NCBI GenBank assembly: GCA_900088475.1
Contig: FLMG01003846.1
Coordinates: 1 to 24,377, forward strand
Origin: Hyphochytrium catenoides
Taxonomy: Eukaryota; Sar; Hyphochytriomycetes; Hyphochytriales; Hyphochytriaceae
Direction: 5' to 3'
DNA length: 24,377 bases
The translations under genes were made by a program, and so were the position numbers. Under the pieces are notes generated by a model. The model was not told the origin of the DNA. It did no database searches and worked only from the letters and a program-made list of their open reading frames with translations. Positions 1 to 10,289 of this stretch are shown in pieces; position 1 is the first letter of the stretch; every line of letters begins with the position of its first letter.

Positions 1-57
1 AGGGAATAGAGAGACAGCGACACAGAGAGAGAGACACAGAGAGAGAGAAACGAAGGA
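1..57. repeat. GA-rich low-complexity tract
   Basis: The first bases of the window are an impure run of GAGA and GACA units. It looks like a simple-sequence tract and has no coding signal. From here to about base 353 I see no supportable gene. Confidence 0.6.
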
Positions 58-353
58 AAGCAATCCGCTGTGTAGGAGCATGAAAGATCTGTCTCGAAAA
101 GCCATTGCCTTTTGCTGTCGCCTACTATAGGAGTAAACAACTCCGAAATCCTGTCGCGTAACCCCTGACACTGCGGCTCCTTCCTCCCACCGAGTCTCCA
201 AATAGCCAATATCGGACTTCAGTGTCAGCGTAGTAGTATCGCTTGATAACCTCCTATAAGCAGTATAAAGGCCTAGTAATAAGCCCGTGATGGTGTTGCT
301 TCTGAAGAGGTACATTGTTCATAGATACAGCGCAGGGTGAAAACTGCACCAAC

Positions 354-589
354 ATGGGAAAGCTCGAGGACGTCTGAAGTGTCTGAAGAAGGCGTAAAGC
401 TCGACAATTTATCAGCAAGAGCAGGAGGACAAGCAGCAGCAGCGAGCAGCGAAGAATGCGCGCAGCAGGAGGACTATCAAGCCGCTCCAAAGAAGGGAAT
501 CGCTGGCGTCGGAGAGCGTCGGAGTGACATTGACTAGAAGGTTGAATCAGCGCAGATACAGCAGTCCATTTTCTTGGTCCGTCCCTTGA
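354..589 (+). CDS. Doubtful small spliced gene or terminal exon, basic and Gln-rich product
   Basis: I do not recognise this product. An open frame runs from a possible acceptor (TATCAG, exon from 416) to a TGA at 587-589. It would encode 57 residues that begin Gln-rich (QEQEDKQQQ) and then become Arg/Ser-rich. A six-codon first exon at 354-371 (MGKLED), with donor GTCTGA, would join it in phase, but the intron would be only 44 nt. Another open frame, 337-537, covers much of the same DNA with an Ala/Glu-rich product, so the true frame is uncertain. The AATAAA motifs at 990-1010 could serve as its poly(A) signal. No domain is visible. Confidence 0.2.
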
Positions 590-1446
590 ACATTATGGCA
601 TCATACATACTGCCGACTGATAAGGTGGAATCTTTAACGACTTGAATTTGTTGATGCGGCCGTTGGCCCAGGTCCTGGGTGTCAAAGGTTTGGCTACCTT
701 TGGCAACACCTTTTTTCTTTCCTCTTCAGTACGGAGCAAGAGTTACACTATAAGCACTCTATACCCTTAGGGGACTACTCTGTCACGTGGTGGCGCCGAT
801 GCAACTTTAATTTATTGCAGGCAAGCAGCCAAGCAAAAGGCCCGCCGTATCTCCTGGGTCAAGCGGTGTTTGAAGGATTTTTTCCGGCTCCATGTGCTGA
901 TCCCAAGCAGCTTCTTGACGCCAGGCTGTTCTCCTTGTCTTCCTTCTTAGCCTGCATGGCTCCCGACTAAGTTCATCTGTCACTTTTATAATAAACTTTA
1001 TTATAATAAAGCCCCTATTCTATCCTCCCTGCCGGCCACACATCATCTCCTCTTGGGCAGCCCTGGCTGCTGGCTGCGCTTCGCTTGACGCCTCAATCCT
1101 CAAGAGGAATTCCCAGCATCTCCTAGGATTGTGCTTGATGGGATGGAGTTATCAACTCTCTGAACATTAACCGTGTCTACAGCCAGATGTGCGATTATTA
1201 ACGTTAAATCCTTTGACCCACTACTCGAAGATTCTCCGCTCCTTTCATCCGTTATCGATGATCGTCGTTTGTCCAACACTTCTGTCCTTTGATCATCGCC
1301 CCAGCTCCAGACTTCAGATCTGCGCCAGATGCCTGCCTAGCAAATCGTGCCTGGTAAGTCCGCCCGTGCGCTAGCCCGTCTCAGCGCTTGAGATCCGCTT
1401 CGGCTTCAAAGGTGTTCCGGCAGGAGCAGTGGAACGCTAGGGAAGA
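590..1446. other. Non-coding stretch upstream of the lipase gene
   Basis: About 860 bases with no convincing exon. Open frames here are short and lack splice support. It contains the AT-rich inverted repeat at 986-1006 and presumably the promoter and 5' untranslated region of the lipase gene that starts at 1447. I see no clear TATA box. Confidence 0.5.
986..1010 (+). terminator. AT-rich inverted repeat with two AATAAA motifs
   Basis: TTATAATAA at 986-994 and its exact reverse complement TTATTATAA at 998-1006 flank a three-base spacer. AATAAA occurs at 990-995 and again at 1005-1010. On the + strand this could be the polyadenylation region of whatever is transcribed from the left. The function is inferred from the motif only. 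Confidence 0.35.
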
Positions 1447-4400
1447 ATGGAGATCGTTGAATATCAACGCTGGTTTCCCATGCTGGTGAGTTGTCGCTTA
1501 CAGACTCGATCTGTCTCTTTCAGTTTCACTCTTTCTCTTATCTGTCGCAGTCTGTCTCCTTCCCTTTCCCATTGGGCCACTGTTCCTCCACTTGCCTAGT
1601 TGTAGAGAAGATCTTCTTCCTGGTTTTGTGCACGGTGCTACGGTCTTGACTGCTCATCCATTGGGGCAATCCCCTCTTCGCCGTCTCCACTAGGGATGGT
1701 CCAGTCGTCTTCTCCTGACGGACCCTGTCCAGCCATGGACAGATGCAAAGACGGGTACTCGTGCCCGCCTTTCAGATATCGACATCTCCATCATGCAGAT
1801 CAGAGCAGGCGTCACAGAAGATCCAGAGGGATGGGAATATGCTTTTGATTTCCGGTCTCCATTCGGTGGGCGGACCGCCTCGTCGATGGTTCGAAGGCGG
1901 CACTGGGTCGAGGGACAGCCTGCCGTAGCTGTGTCGGAAACGACAATGACTAGCACGGTTGCCTTCTTGCCACAGAACAACTCTACCATGCAGGTCGCAT
2001 CTAACCGTTTGCAATAATTCTCTATGAATTGGCTCACAGACTTCTCCTCCTACCATTTATGGCTCTTGCCACCGCTTATCCTCCACGACTGACCGACTCT
2101 CTCTTGCGAAAGTATCGATATTCAGCCTCAACTTTGATCCTTTCTGTCGTGAGTTGTTGCTGGTGCCCGTGTCTCATCACTCTAACGCTGATTATACCGC
2201 GATGTTGCTTTTCCTCTTTGTTATTCTCCCTCCAGAAAGAGGAGAGTGTGGTTGCAAGCGTCACGAGTGCAGAGGTGGTCATTGAAGCTGAGAAGAAAGG
2301 TGCTAAGGCAGGCGTGTCTGGTAAGTGGTCAGGAGCGAAAGCCCTAGAACTCTTCCAAGGCCCTCACCGAATTCACCACCTCGTTCAAGCAGCGAATTCC
2401 CTCATCCAGTCGGCTCTATCAGGATCCACAAACTCTTCGTCTTCCAGTGTACTGTCCCTCTCTCGCTTCAGCTTCTCGAAAAAGCGCCAGGAAACAAGGG
2501 AAACTGAAGGCAATGAAGGAGTTGAAGAGGACGGGTCACCGGCGATAGTGACTATTGCAGAGTCGCACACTGTAACAACTACAGAAGAAGCCACTACAGG
2601 TGTGAGAGGGTTTAGAAAGTGTCCAGAAGAACTTCTTGAACATCAGCTAACCGTGACGATCTCCAGTTGCATATCCTTCGTTTCAGCTATCCTGTTCCCT
2701 CTTTTCCTCACTAGTCTATGCTTCTATCTCCTGAGGGATACCTCTCCTTCAATCGTTTTGCTTATCTTTTCGTCCAATGACTATCAAGACTCGTAAACAA
2801 AGCTCGTCGGCCTAAATGTAATTACCCCTTGACCGATTTTATTTCGTAGGAAGCGGTTGGACACCCCGCACCAAAGCCGGGAAGTCTCTCGTGCAGCTTG
2901 CTTCCAAGAGCACAAAGAGTGTCTCCAGTATACTCATCGGAGCCAAGGGTGCAGCCAGTCACGCAGCTAAGGTGGCCGTGGAGGCCGGTCACTTTGCGCG
3001 GATTCGGATGGAAGAAAGAGCGATGTCCGCGATAAGCAAAGGATCAACGGTACAAGGCTTCTCTACCGGCTATACCACTATTTCTGCTTTGTTGAGGAGA
3101 AACTCATGCGGTTGTTCCCTTATCCTAGATTGTCATTCACCCTTGGGGCATAGCCTCGTATTTCTGCCGTACCTTATTCCTCCACCCCATACGGCCTGAT
3201 CTGTCTACATCCCTAGATCGATGGGAAGATTTTTCTTGCTTAGACCAGCTTGTCCTAGTTTTGTCTGCTAGATAACGAGTTTCTCCTTCCACCAGATGCG
3301 TATTCCGCTATCTGCCATCGCCGACCATGCAGATGCGGAGATTCTTCGCTCGCTAGGAAGAGGGAAGTTTCTGAACCTGACCCCGTACGAGCGACATCTT
3401 GTTAGCGTCTGTAAACCCTTTATAGCGGACAACAGCGGTGCCTTCAAGGATGTTCTGGTCCCGCTGAAGGGAGTCGAATCTATGGCTTGTAGGGTCAGTG
3501 CACAAGAGACTGAGATTAGATAATGAAGGGATGGACTGAGACTCTAGAGGTTGGGGATGGCAACCAACGGGAACGGTTTAGCACTTGCAGTATGCCCCAT
3601 GTTTATGAACCAGTCCTTGTCAGCTCCCGGAAAGCAATGTATGAGCATTTATCCCTTTGTCAAAGGGTTGGCGTCCGTTAGACAGTGAGGTTGAGTCTGA
3701 GAATGTGAAAGGGAGTAGGACTGTCAGAAACCATGGGAACGCCACCTAAAGGAAACTCTATTAACCGTCCTCCTTTACAGGAATGTTCCAAGCCCTTCGC
3801 AATGAGAAGCCTCGCTGTCCATTGCGCTCACTGTGGCGAGAGCTTCTGCCACAAGCACTGCGACGCGAAGTTTATTATAAGAAAGTATGGGTATTCAGCT
3901 CCCTTGGCTGTATGCGGAGACTGTAAGGTAAAGACTCCAGCACCCGATCCCGTTCTTTCGATGGTTTTGATTTGGACCTTGATTGTGGTCATGTCCTCTA
4001 AGGCACGGCTCCTCTGCTAGCGCATCCTTCTTTGCCATGTCCGAATCCTTCTTTCCCGCAGCTTTCTCAGTCTCCGTTCTCCGCGTATTGCTCACCACAT
4101 GGAAGTACAGTCTGCTTTGTGCGAGATTGAAAGAATTGAACGCATTGACTGGCGTGTCGAGCGATGTCGTGACTATTTTACTGGTTGCCTCGTGCCCTAC
4201 TACGATGATTCGACGGACACCACGGTACAGCCACCACTTCAACGTTGTAGATCTGCGGTTCTCTACAGTGACTACTGACACTCTTACTGTCTCTCCATGG
4301 ACGGCCACTGAAAAGAAAAGGAGCCAACTCATGTATCTCCTGCGTGTCTTGTCGATTCTTTTCTTTGCTAACTCTGACATGCATTTGTGTGGTCGTGCAG

Positions 4401-7400
4401 TTTGACAAGTCAGTCCGTGTGGCCGATGGGGTGCTAACGGCAGCCCGGAAGCTTCCTCTCACCAAAGCTGGCAGTATTGTAGTCTCCGGGGCTTCAGCGC
4501 TGAGGAAATACGGACCGTACGGGCTTGCAGGTGTCATACTCAAAGAGCAGCTAGTTGAAGCGGGCGAGATTCTTAAGGTAGTATGCACATATTTTACCCA
4601 TTCCGTCTCAGCTGTCCGCTCCTAGCCTTGTCGTTGGTCATTTTCAACAAAATGTCTCCTGACTTTCCTATATCCATTTTGGGATGTCCGTCCTCTAAGA
4701 CCCTTGGTCTCTTATGTATGCTCACGTTTTCTTACTAGGAGCTAGTTGGGGAGGCCGACATTCAGGATATTCCGATGCAGGATTTGTCTATGGGTCTCTT
4801 TTACCTCATGGCAATCCGAAGAGGCCTGAGAGGGTCTCTGCCTACCAAAGAGGCAGAGGAGCATCAGCATTGCCCTAACGCTCCAGAAGAGCTCATGGAT
4901 GACTTCATCAGATTCGGACCGCTGGCACTGGCTGCAGGTAGCTTCGAAGTTCGCTGTATTGTTGTCTTGCGATTGTCCCGCACCATCCGCTGTTCGTTTT
5001 GTTAAGGTATACCTTTGTCTCCTACTGTGCCCTTCCTGTGTACTTGTGTTCGTCTTCAAGAGATCGTCTCCTGGCAGTCCCGATACGTTGTTATCTCGTT
5101 TGATCTATTGTTGCTGATAAAGCGGTTCCCGCCGGTCAGCAATCTCAGCTTCGCTATTAATTTACCTCTTTTTCTCACCTTCAGTGTATGAGCATACACT
5201 ATGCGATGTGCAGCGAATAGCAAAGTTTGCAGGCTTCTCGATGGTTTTCGGAGATTGCACAAACTATTTGCATCGTCCTGCATTTGGCCTGTTTGCACAA
5301 ACGGGGGTGGAAGAGAGAGAAGAGAAAGATCAACCTGAAGCTAATCCAAAGAGGAGAGCAAACAAGGTGGCGGTCCTGGCTGTGAGGGGTTCGCAATCTA
5401 TCCATGATGCTCTAACGGATCTGAGGGCCAAGGCTCAGTCCTATCCAGGATTTGAAGGTATGAAACAAGGAAGACATACCATCGTTAAAGCTTTTCTAGT
5501 GGTTGTGGGCAGGCATATGGCATATGCCAGGTTTTTTTAACCAGGTGGACAAAACACTCTGCGCTCTCTTTCAGTCACCCCCATTGCGCCCTCTTCCCGA
5601 AGTAGTTTTTATAACAATCCTTTACAGTAGCTAACGTACTCTTCAGGTGACGATATCCTCTTCGCCCACAGCGGCATTGCTGCATCGGCGCTCGCAGTTA
5701 GAGAGGAAGTAGAGCCAGCCTTGCAAGAGTTCCATGCCCAGGGCTACGATCTTATTATCACAGGCCACTCTTTAGGTCAGGTACTTCTTCTGGTTGGGGT
5801 ATCCTGTCTCTATCATCTGACTGCCTAGTTGTGTTGCGGTCGACCTTGACGAACCTCATTCACTTTCTCCCCACTGATCCCATGCTGGTTTATGCCCTAT
5901 GTATCCTGCTTGCTCTGTGTTTCGTACAAGCACCACTGCTACACTCTATCTAACCTAACTGGCAGGAGCTGGAGTTGCCTCCCTATTGTCATTGATGTTC
6001 AAGCCCATGTTTCCTTCAGTCAAGTGCTATGCGTATGCCACACCTGCGTGTCTTGACCTAGCGCACTCCTCCCGATGCCGAGACTTCGTTTTTTCTTGTG
6101 TGTTACGAGACGATATCGTACCTCGAATGAAGCCTACTAATGCGAATAAGGTGGTCTCGGAAGTGACACTCTACAAGGAGGACTGGACACAGTTTGCCAA
6201 GGTACGTGGTAAAGCCCGAAAGCGTTGCAGCTACGGCACCTTAGGATAGAGTATAGGAGCAGAGGACCGGCTGTAGGGATGATTTACAATGTGAGTGGAG
6301 TCGTGAGTGCTAAGAAGAGAGAAAGGTAGCCAAACTATCCCTGGTGAATGTGAGCGCTTGAAGGATAAATGGAGTGAATGACGCGTGCTCTATCACTGAG
6401 TGGTCCTATGTGCCTCCGCTTATCCGCCTCTAATATAGGAGGATGTCTCCGGAGTGATGGAAAGAATGAAGACGGTCTGGGCTCCACGTCGCCGAGGAGA
6501 AGCCGCGATTCACAAAGGTAACTCTTCGCGGTGCTTAGGCAGTCGGCCCTCTAGACGTATCTATCTTGCACCCACCTAACCGAGGAGGTGATTTTACGCT
6601 CTTTTAACGCGGTACCCTTAGCTGATAATGGGACTAGTTCTGAAGAAGGAAGATTACCCAGTTCCACTCTCAGTCCCAAGGCTCGGGAGCCGACTGTTCT
6701 AATCGATATGAGTGAAGAGTCTGCACCCGACCAGGCAAAAAGAAAGGTCCTCCCATTCAAGGGCCCTTACTATGAGTTGATTGAAGCAGCTGAACATTGC
6801 TCTCTGCAGGAGGAGTTGTACGTTCCGGGCACCATCGTTCATCTATATTTTCAACATGGGTTATATCACGCCGCCATCGTCGAACAGAGCTACCCCAGCC
6901 TTAACAGAGTAGAGTTATATCAAAGTCCGCAAAACTTCCTTAGATGATCCTCGGCCTATCTAAACTTATCGACTGCTAGAGCGCTGCTTCATCTATCTTA
7001 CTCCTTTCCATGTTCTTTCCCTGTTTAATCTTCCTTATTCGTCCTCTTCATTTGTCTCTAACTACATGGACAGGTACTCTGATGCACATATGCTAAAGCT
7101 CTGAGCTCCGTCTCTGTCCACTCTAATGAAAGCTCAATGCCTCCTATTCTTGTGGCTGCCTGTCTGCTGATCGGCCCCGCGACATTACCTTGCAGACATG
7201 CTGGAAGACCACAAGGGTGCAAGCTATGCACGAGCTCTATCAATAGTCCGCGACAGTAGGACTGCTTCAAAAAAGCCTCGGCCATGGATGCCTTATGGTG
7301 CGGCAGAAGCATGCCTGCGTTGTGACTGCAGATTCACGTGGGCGGCCATTTCAGACAGCAGCGCCCAATCATTCTTAGAGCAGAAGAACTGCAGGTCGGT

Positions 7401-7714
7401 CTACTTCTCTCCGATCTTTCGTGCTAAATTTATCGTTTGTCTCGCTTCACTTTTGCCTGGCAAATCGTCCTCCTTCTCCTCCGTACTTGGCTACATCTCT
7501 TTAAATCTATCTCCTTCATGGGCTCGCTTTCCCTTCACGGCTTTGTCTATTCCTTTAATTATGAGCTTTGGTCCAGCAGCTGACGCAGAATCTTATCAGG
7601 AAATGCGGCGAACTCGTCTGTGGAAAGTGTTCGGACAATAAAATGACTCTGCCAGAGTATGGAATCAACCACCCGGTTAGGGTGTGCGATAGATGCTTCT
7701 TAATCAAGACCTAG
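1447..7714 (+). CDS. DysF-FYVE-lipase-FYVE protein, sn-1 diacylglycerol lipase type
   Basis: Predicted serine hydrolase of the lipase class 3 / diacylglycerol lipase (DAGL) family, probably acting on acylglycerols at membranes. I place 15 exons: 1447-1485, 1694-1993, 2236-2599, 2850-3049, 3296-3493, 3781-3927, 4401-4577, 4739-4937, 5185-5457, 5647-5775, 5966-6201, 6439-6517, 6622-6924, 7196-7394, 7600-7714. All junction phases agree and give 985 residues. Domains: DysF at 5-85 (YQRWFPMLGWS, then GWEYAFDF and VRRRHWV); FYVE-type finger at 366-415; lipase about 540-900 with GHSLG (Ser674), RDDIVPR (Asp725) and MLEDH (His887) matching the DAGL triad order; second FYVE-type finger at 921-980 with four CxxC pairs. 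The start ATG follows an in-frame TAG at 1438. No membrane helices are seen, unlike animal DAGLs, so the fingers and DysF may supply membrane targeting. Exon 3 has a second usable donor at 2321. The exon 13 donor (GTCCGC) is weak but keeps the DAGL alignment. Confidence 0.9.
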
Positions 7715-7897
7715 GACCAAAAGGTATTAACGACTAGGTTGGACTTTATGCAGCTATGTGCCAACAGAGAACATCTATCTCGTACAACGCCTTATCTTCA
7801 GCACCCCACCTTGGGCGCTAGCTGAGGATGCCATGTCTCTTTATTCCCATCATTGACAAAGAAGCGAACACCTAGTCATTCTAATTGTCTCTTTTAG

Positions 7898-8381
7898 GTT
7901 GAAAGGATCTACAATGAGTTAGCTCGGAAGCTGAAATGGGTCCAACAAGGCATATACCAGCTCCAATGTACTGACACACGGGACACGCATTCTATATTAT
8001 ATTTTCCCTAAAAATACCCTACAGCTCTGTCTCCTAGCCTTGTAACCCTACGTCCTACGATTTAAAAACTAACTGTCTATCTTAGCTACCAGCTAACCTA
8101 TGTAAAAGCCACCTTTGTCTATTCAGCTAGAGATCCTAATATTTGCCTACGCTTTGGTTGAAAAATGGGTGTGGAAGAACGGAAGAGAAGCGAACTTATA
8201 CGACGGAATGGTTTGTGGTAAACAGAGCACTTAGAGGACACTCATCTTCAGGCATGGGACCTACTGTGGAGGTCTGACACGCTGGTGCGCACGTAGATAT
8301 AGGCTTTGTAGCGTCTGCTACAAAGCCACTTGTGAGCTATCCTTCGAACTGCAGTTTCGAAGCCGGATGCTGCAACATTGA
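7898..8381 (+). other. Exon-like pieces with a possible degenerate zinc finger
   Basis: After the lipase stop, three stretches look like coding exons. From 7898, after a TTTTAG acceptor, a frame reads VERIYNELARKLKWVQQG. Around 8130-8210 another reads ALVEKWVWKNGREANLYDGM. From 8252, after CTTCAG, a frame ends in TGA at 8379-8381 and contains YCGG, WCARRYRLCSVCYK and TC, which resembles the Cys-rich end of a FYVE finger (compare RVCDRC at the lipase C terminus). I could not join these in consistent phase. It may be a separate small gene, alternative 3' exons of the lipase gene, or the remains of a duplicated finger. The end lies only 27 bases from the stop of the convergent gene at 8409. Confidence 0.3.
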
Positions 8382-8408
8382 CTCCCCAAGGTGGGGTAAG
8401 CCTCGTTT

Positions 8409-9257
8409 TTAGAAGGCCTCGGCAGCTCCAGGTGCCTTTGGCCGAGGACTATGCTGAAATTCGTCGACTACTTGTTTAAGCGCAGCAATATCCATTAGAT
8501 CAATCTCCTTGGGATAATGGACCTGTCTGGATTGTGTGGGTTTAGAAGACTGAAGTGGCGGTGGCCTGTTGGCGTCGTTCCGAGTAGCGGTTGATATTTG
8601 CGCTTGAGGCCGGGTGACAGCTTTCTGAGGGTTAGGGACAACGCGTCGCACCGTCGCAAGGTCCATTAGGTCTATCTCCTTGGACGCACATCTCTCCCGG
8701 TTCTGTGCAGAAGCATCTTGAGCCATTGATCCATTTGCTCTGGAAGCTCTTATACCAGGCGCATGATAGTAGGTTTGTTCCTGTCTTGGACGCCGATCTA
8801 TTTGATGGGCCACGTGAGGTCTAGCCGGATGCCTTGTAGCTCTTGGGGATTGTGCACTGAGGCTCGGAGCTTTGGAAGTATAGGGATGCGGCACCTGAGA
8901 ACTCCTACTGGCTGTCCTTGAGGGCATCGAGGTATAAGAATGCCTTCTAGGCTCAAAGTAAGCTTCATCAGACGGAAGAAACTCGTCTGAAATGTCGCGC
9001 TCATAGTATTGAGAGCCGCTGGAATAGCGAGACTCTATGTTGCTGTGACCACAATGGCCATTTGACTGCAAATATTGTTCATATTCCTCTGGAGGAAGGA
9101 TGACAGGTCGTTCCACACTTTGGGAAGGTCGGTAGTTCCGTGGGTGATAGTCATATTGGTTGAAAGGCGTCTGTGTGTGCGTTGATTGTGGTCGATATTT
9201 GTCCTGGTGACTCCTGATGGTACCTGCTGTCATCAAGTCAATCTCCTTTCCACTCAT
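8409..9257 (-). CDS. Disordered protein with three KEIDLM motifs
   Basis: Unrecognised single-exon gene of 282 residues, ATG at 9255-9257 and TAA at 8409-8411. The sequence is rich in Arg, Ser, Pro, Gln, Tyr and His and looks intrinsically disordered. Three copies of K-E-I-D-L-M stand out, starting at residues 4, 193 and 250. Each is followed by a short helix-like stretch: TAGTIRS, DLATVRRVV and DIAALKQVV. The underlying codons differ between copies, so the protein motif appears to be conserved rather than the DNA freshly duplicated. No signal peptide or membrane segment is seen. A repeated short motif in a disordered chain suggests multivalent binding to a partner, which is inference. The gene is convergent with the pieces ending at 8381 and divergent from the possible gene further right. 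A further 5' exon cannot be excluded, because the first motif lies right at the predicted start. Confidence 0.65.
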   Translation of the reverse strand: MSGKEIDLMTAGTIRSHQDKYRPQSTHTQTPFNQYDYHPRNYRPSQSVERPVILPPEEYEQYLQSNGHCGHSNIESRYSSGSQYYERDISDEFLPSDEAYFEPRRHSYTSMPSRTASRSSQVPHPYTSKAPSLSAQSPRATRHPARPHVAHQIDRRPRQEQTYYHAPGIRASRANGSMAQDASAQNRERCASKEIDLMDLATVRRVVPNPQKAVTRPQAQISTATRNDANRPPPLQSSKPTQSRQVHYPKEIDLMDIAALKQVVDEFQHSPRPKAPGAAEAF

Positions 9258-9756
9258 TCTAGGATTAGCGCAGCTTTGGCTTCGGTTCCCTAGGGTTGTA
9301 GAGATCGGCAGAATCTCCGAATGGCAGCCCGTGAAGCGAGCTTTGGCCGGACATACAGTCTCCCCGTCAGACGAAGTTTCCTCGCCTTCCTTTCCCCCTT
9401 CCTACAAACCTTTCTCCCACAGCTTATAGTACAAAGAATATCTCTTTGTACCTTGTCGAGGTTCTGTACCTACTCTGTCACTGAACATGTCATAGAATAA
9501 TACTGGGGAGGCTGTATCTCTTCCACTCTTCTTTTTCCTCTGTAACTCTTTGTCTCGCTCTCGTCTTATTCTTCCTTTTGGTACGGTAGGTCTTTTAACA
9601 GTGGAACGCTCTCACCAGCTGCCACCCTCAAATCCATCAAAATCACGAGCCCCGCATAGTGCAAGTATCTGCCTTGCTAACTCTGTCTCTCACAGCTAAT
9701 ACCTCTTATAATACCTTCCCTCTATCTCTGAGCAACTCTGTCTATTCGAACTGCAG
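9258..9756. other. Intergenic or divergent promoter region
   Basis: About 500 bases between the start of the KEIDLM-motif gene (-) and the first exon I can support to the right (+). An ATG at 9315-9325 opens a 50-60-codon frame beginning MAAREASFGRTYSLP. It could be a first exon of the next gene, but no donor fixes it. The rest is pyrimidine-rich and has no clear signal. Confidence 0.35.
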
Positions 9757-10010
9757 GCAAAGTTGACCACAAACCACAACGTGCGGATTATTATGATGAC
9801 AGCTGTAAGTGTTCTAGAATCATAGAGACAACGTTGAGTCTATAGACAGTTCCTGACGCCACACTTGACATGGGTCGCAGCAGGGCAGCTCCCATTTTGT
9901 TACTTGGTAAGTTATGTAAGCTGACTTGCTTTACCTGATACTTGTCTACTTGGTTATGACCTTCTCAGATATTCTCCAGGAGCTGTGGTGGTGATGTGTC
10001 CTGTCACTGA
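9757..10010 (+). CDS. Possible small spliced gene, 3' exons only
   Basis: Not recognised. Three small exons have canonical splice sites and agreeing phases: 9757-9804 (after CTGCAG, donor GTAAGT), 9881-9906 (after TCGCAG, donor GTAAGT) and 9969-10010 (after TTCTCAG, TGA at 10008-10010). The joined product ends with about 37 residues, including HKPQRADYYDDSS and a Cys-containing tail (CGGDVSCH). Introns would be 76 and 62 nt, within the local range. The 5' end is not resolved. A competing reading takes the open frame 9985-10200 in a different phase, which would require a stop codon at the junction with the middle exon. No domain or membrane segment is visible. Confidence 0.3.
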
Positions 10011-10289
10011 TCTGGAAGAAGACAAAGAGGCTAAGAATCCTGAGAGACCTGACAGCCTTTTCTGGTATCGTCAGTCGCCGTCTGCCTCTTCAGTTCTTAG
10101 CGATAATACCTGGGCACCGTCCTTCTTTATCATGACAATCCAGCTCCTCCTTCGAGCTAGACGGTATATGCCTTTAACTCCTCCGTGGCGGGCATCCTGA
10201 CCGTACATCACTCGGTTCGCTGCTGAAGGCAGGACTGTGTATAGCTTGTCAGTATAGGTGGTCGCTGTGTTTGATTGACGACACGGAAT

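Noticed and set aside
2029-2796. A continuous 255-codon open frame on the + strand with hydrophobic ends
   Set aside because: Only the middle (2236-2599) is exon. The hydrophobic ends are intron translated in frame, since clear splice sites at both sides join neighbouring exons in phase and without them the DysF-FYVE-lipase chain breaks.
5647-5965. Lipase intron read as starting after GHSLGQ (donor at 5781)
   Set aside because: Using the donor at 5776 instead restores GHSLGAGVASLL, the expected nucleophile elbow of DAGL-type lipases, in phase. The later donor would break the pattern.
9985-10200. 71-codon + strand open frame as a gene
   Set aside because: It lacks an ATG start that fits the context, has no family pattern, and its phase would need a stop codon at the junction with the preceding exon. 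The other phase gives a simpler end at 10010.
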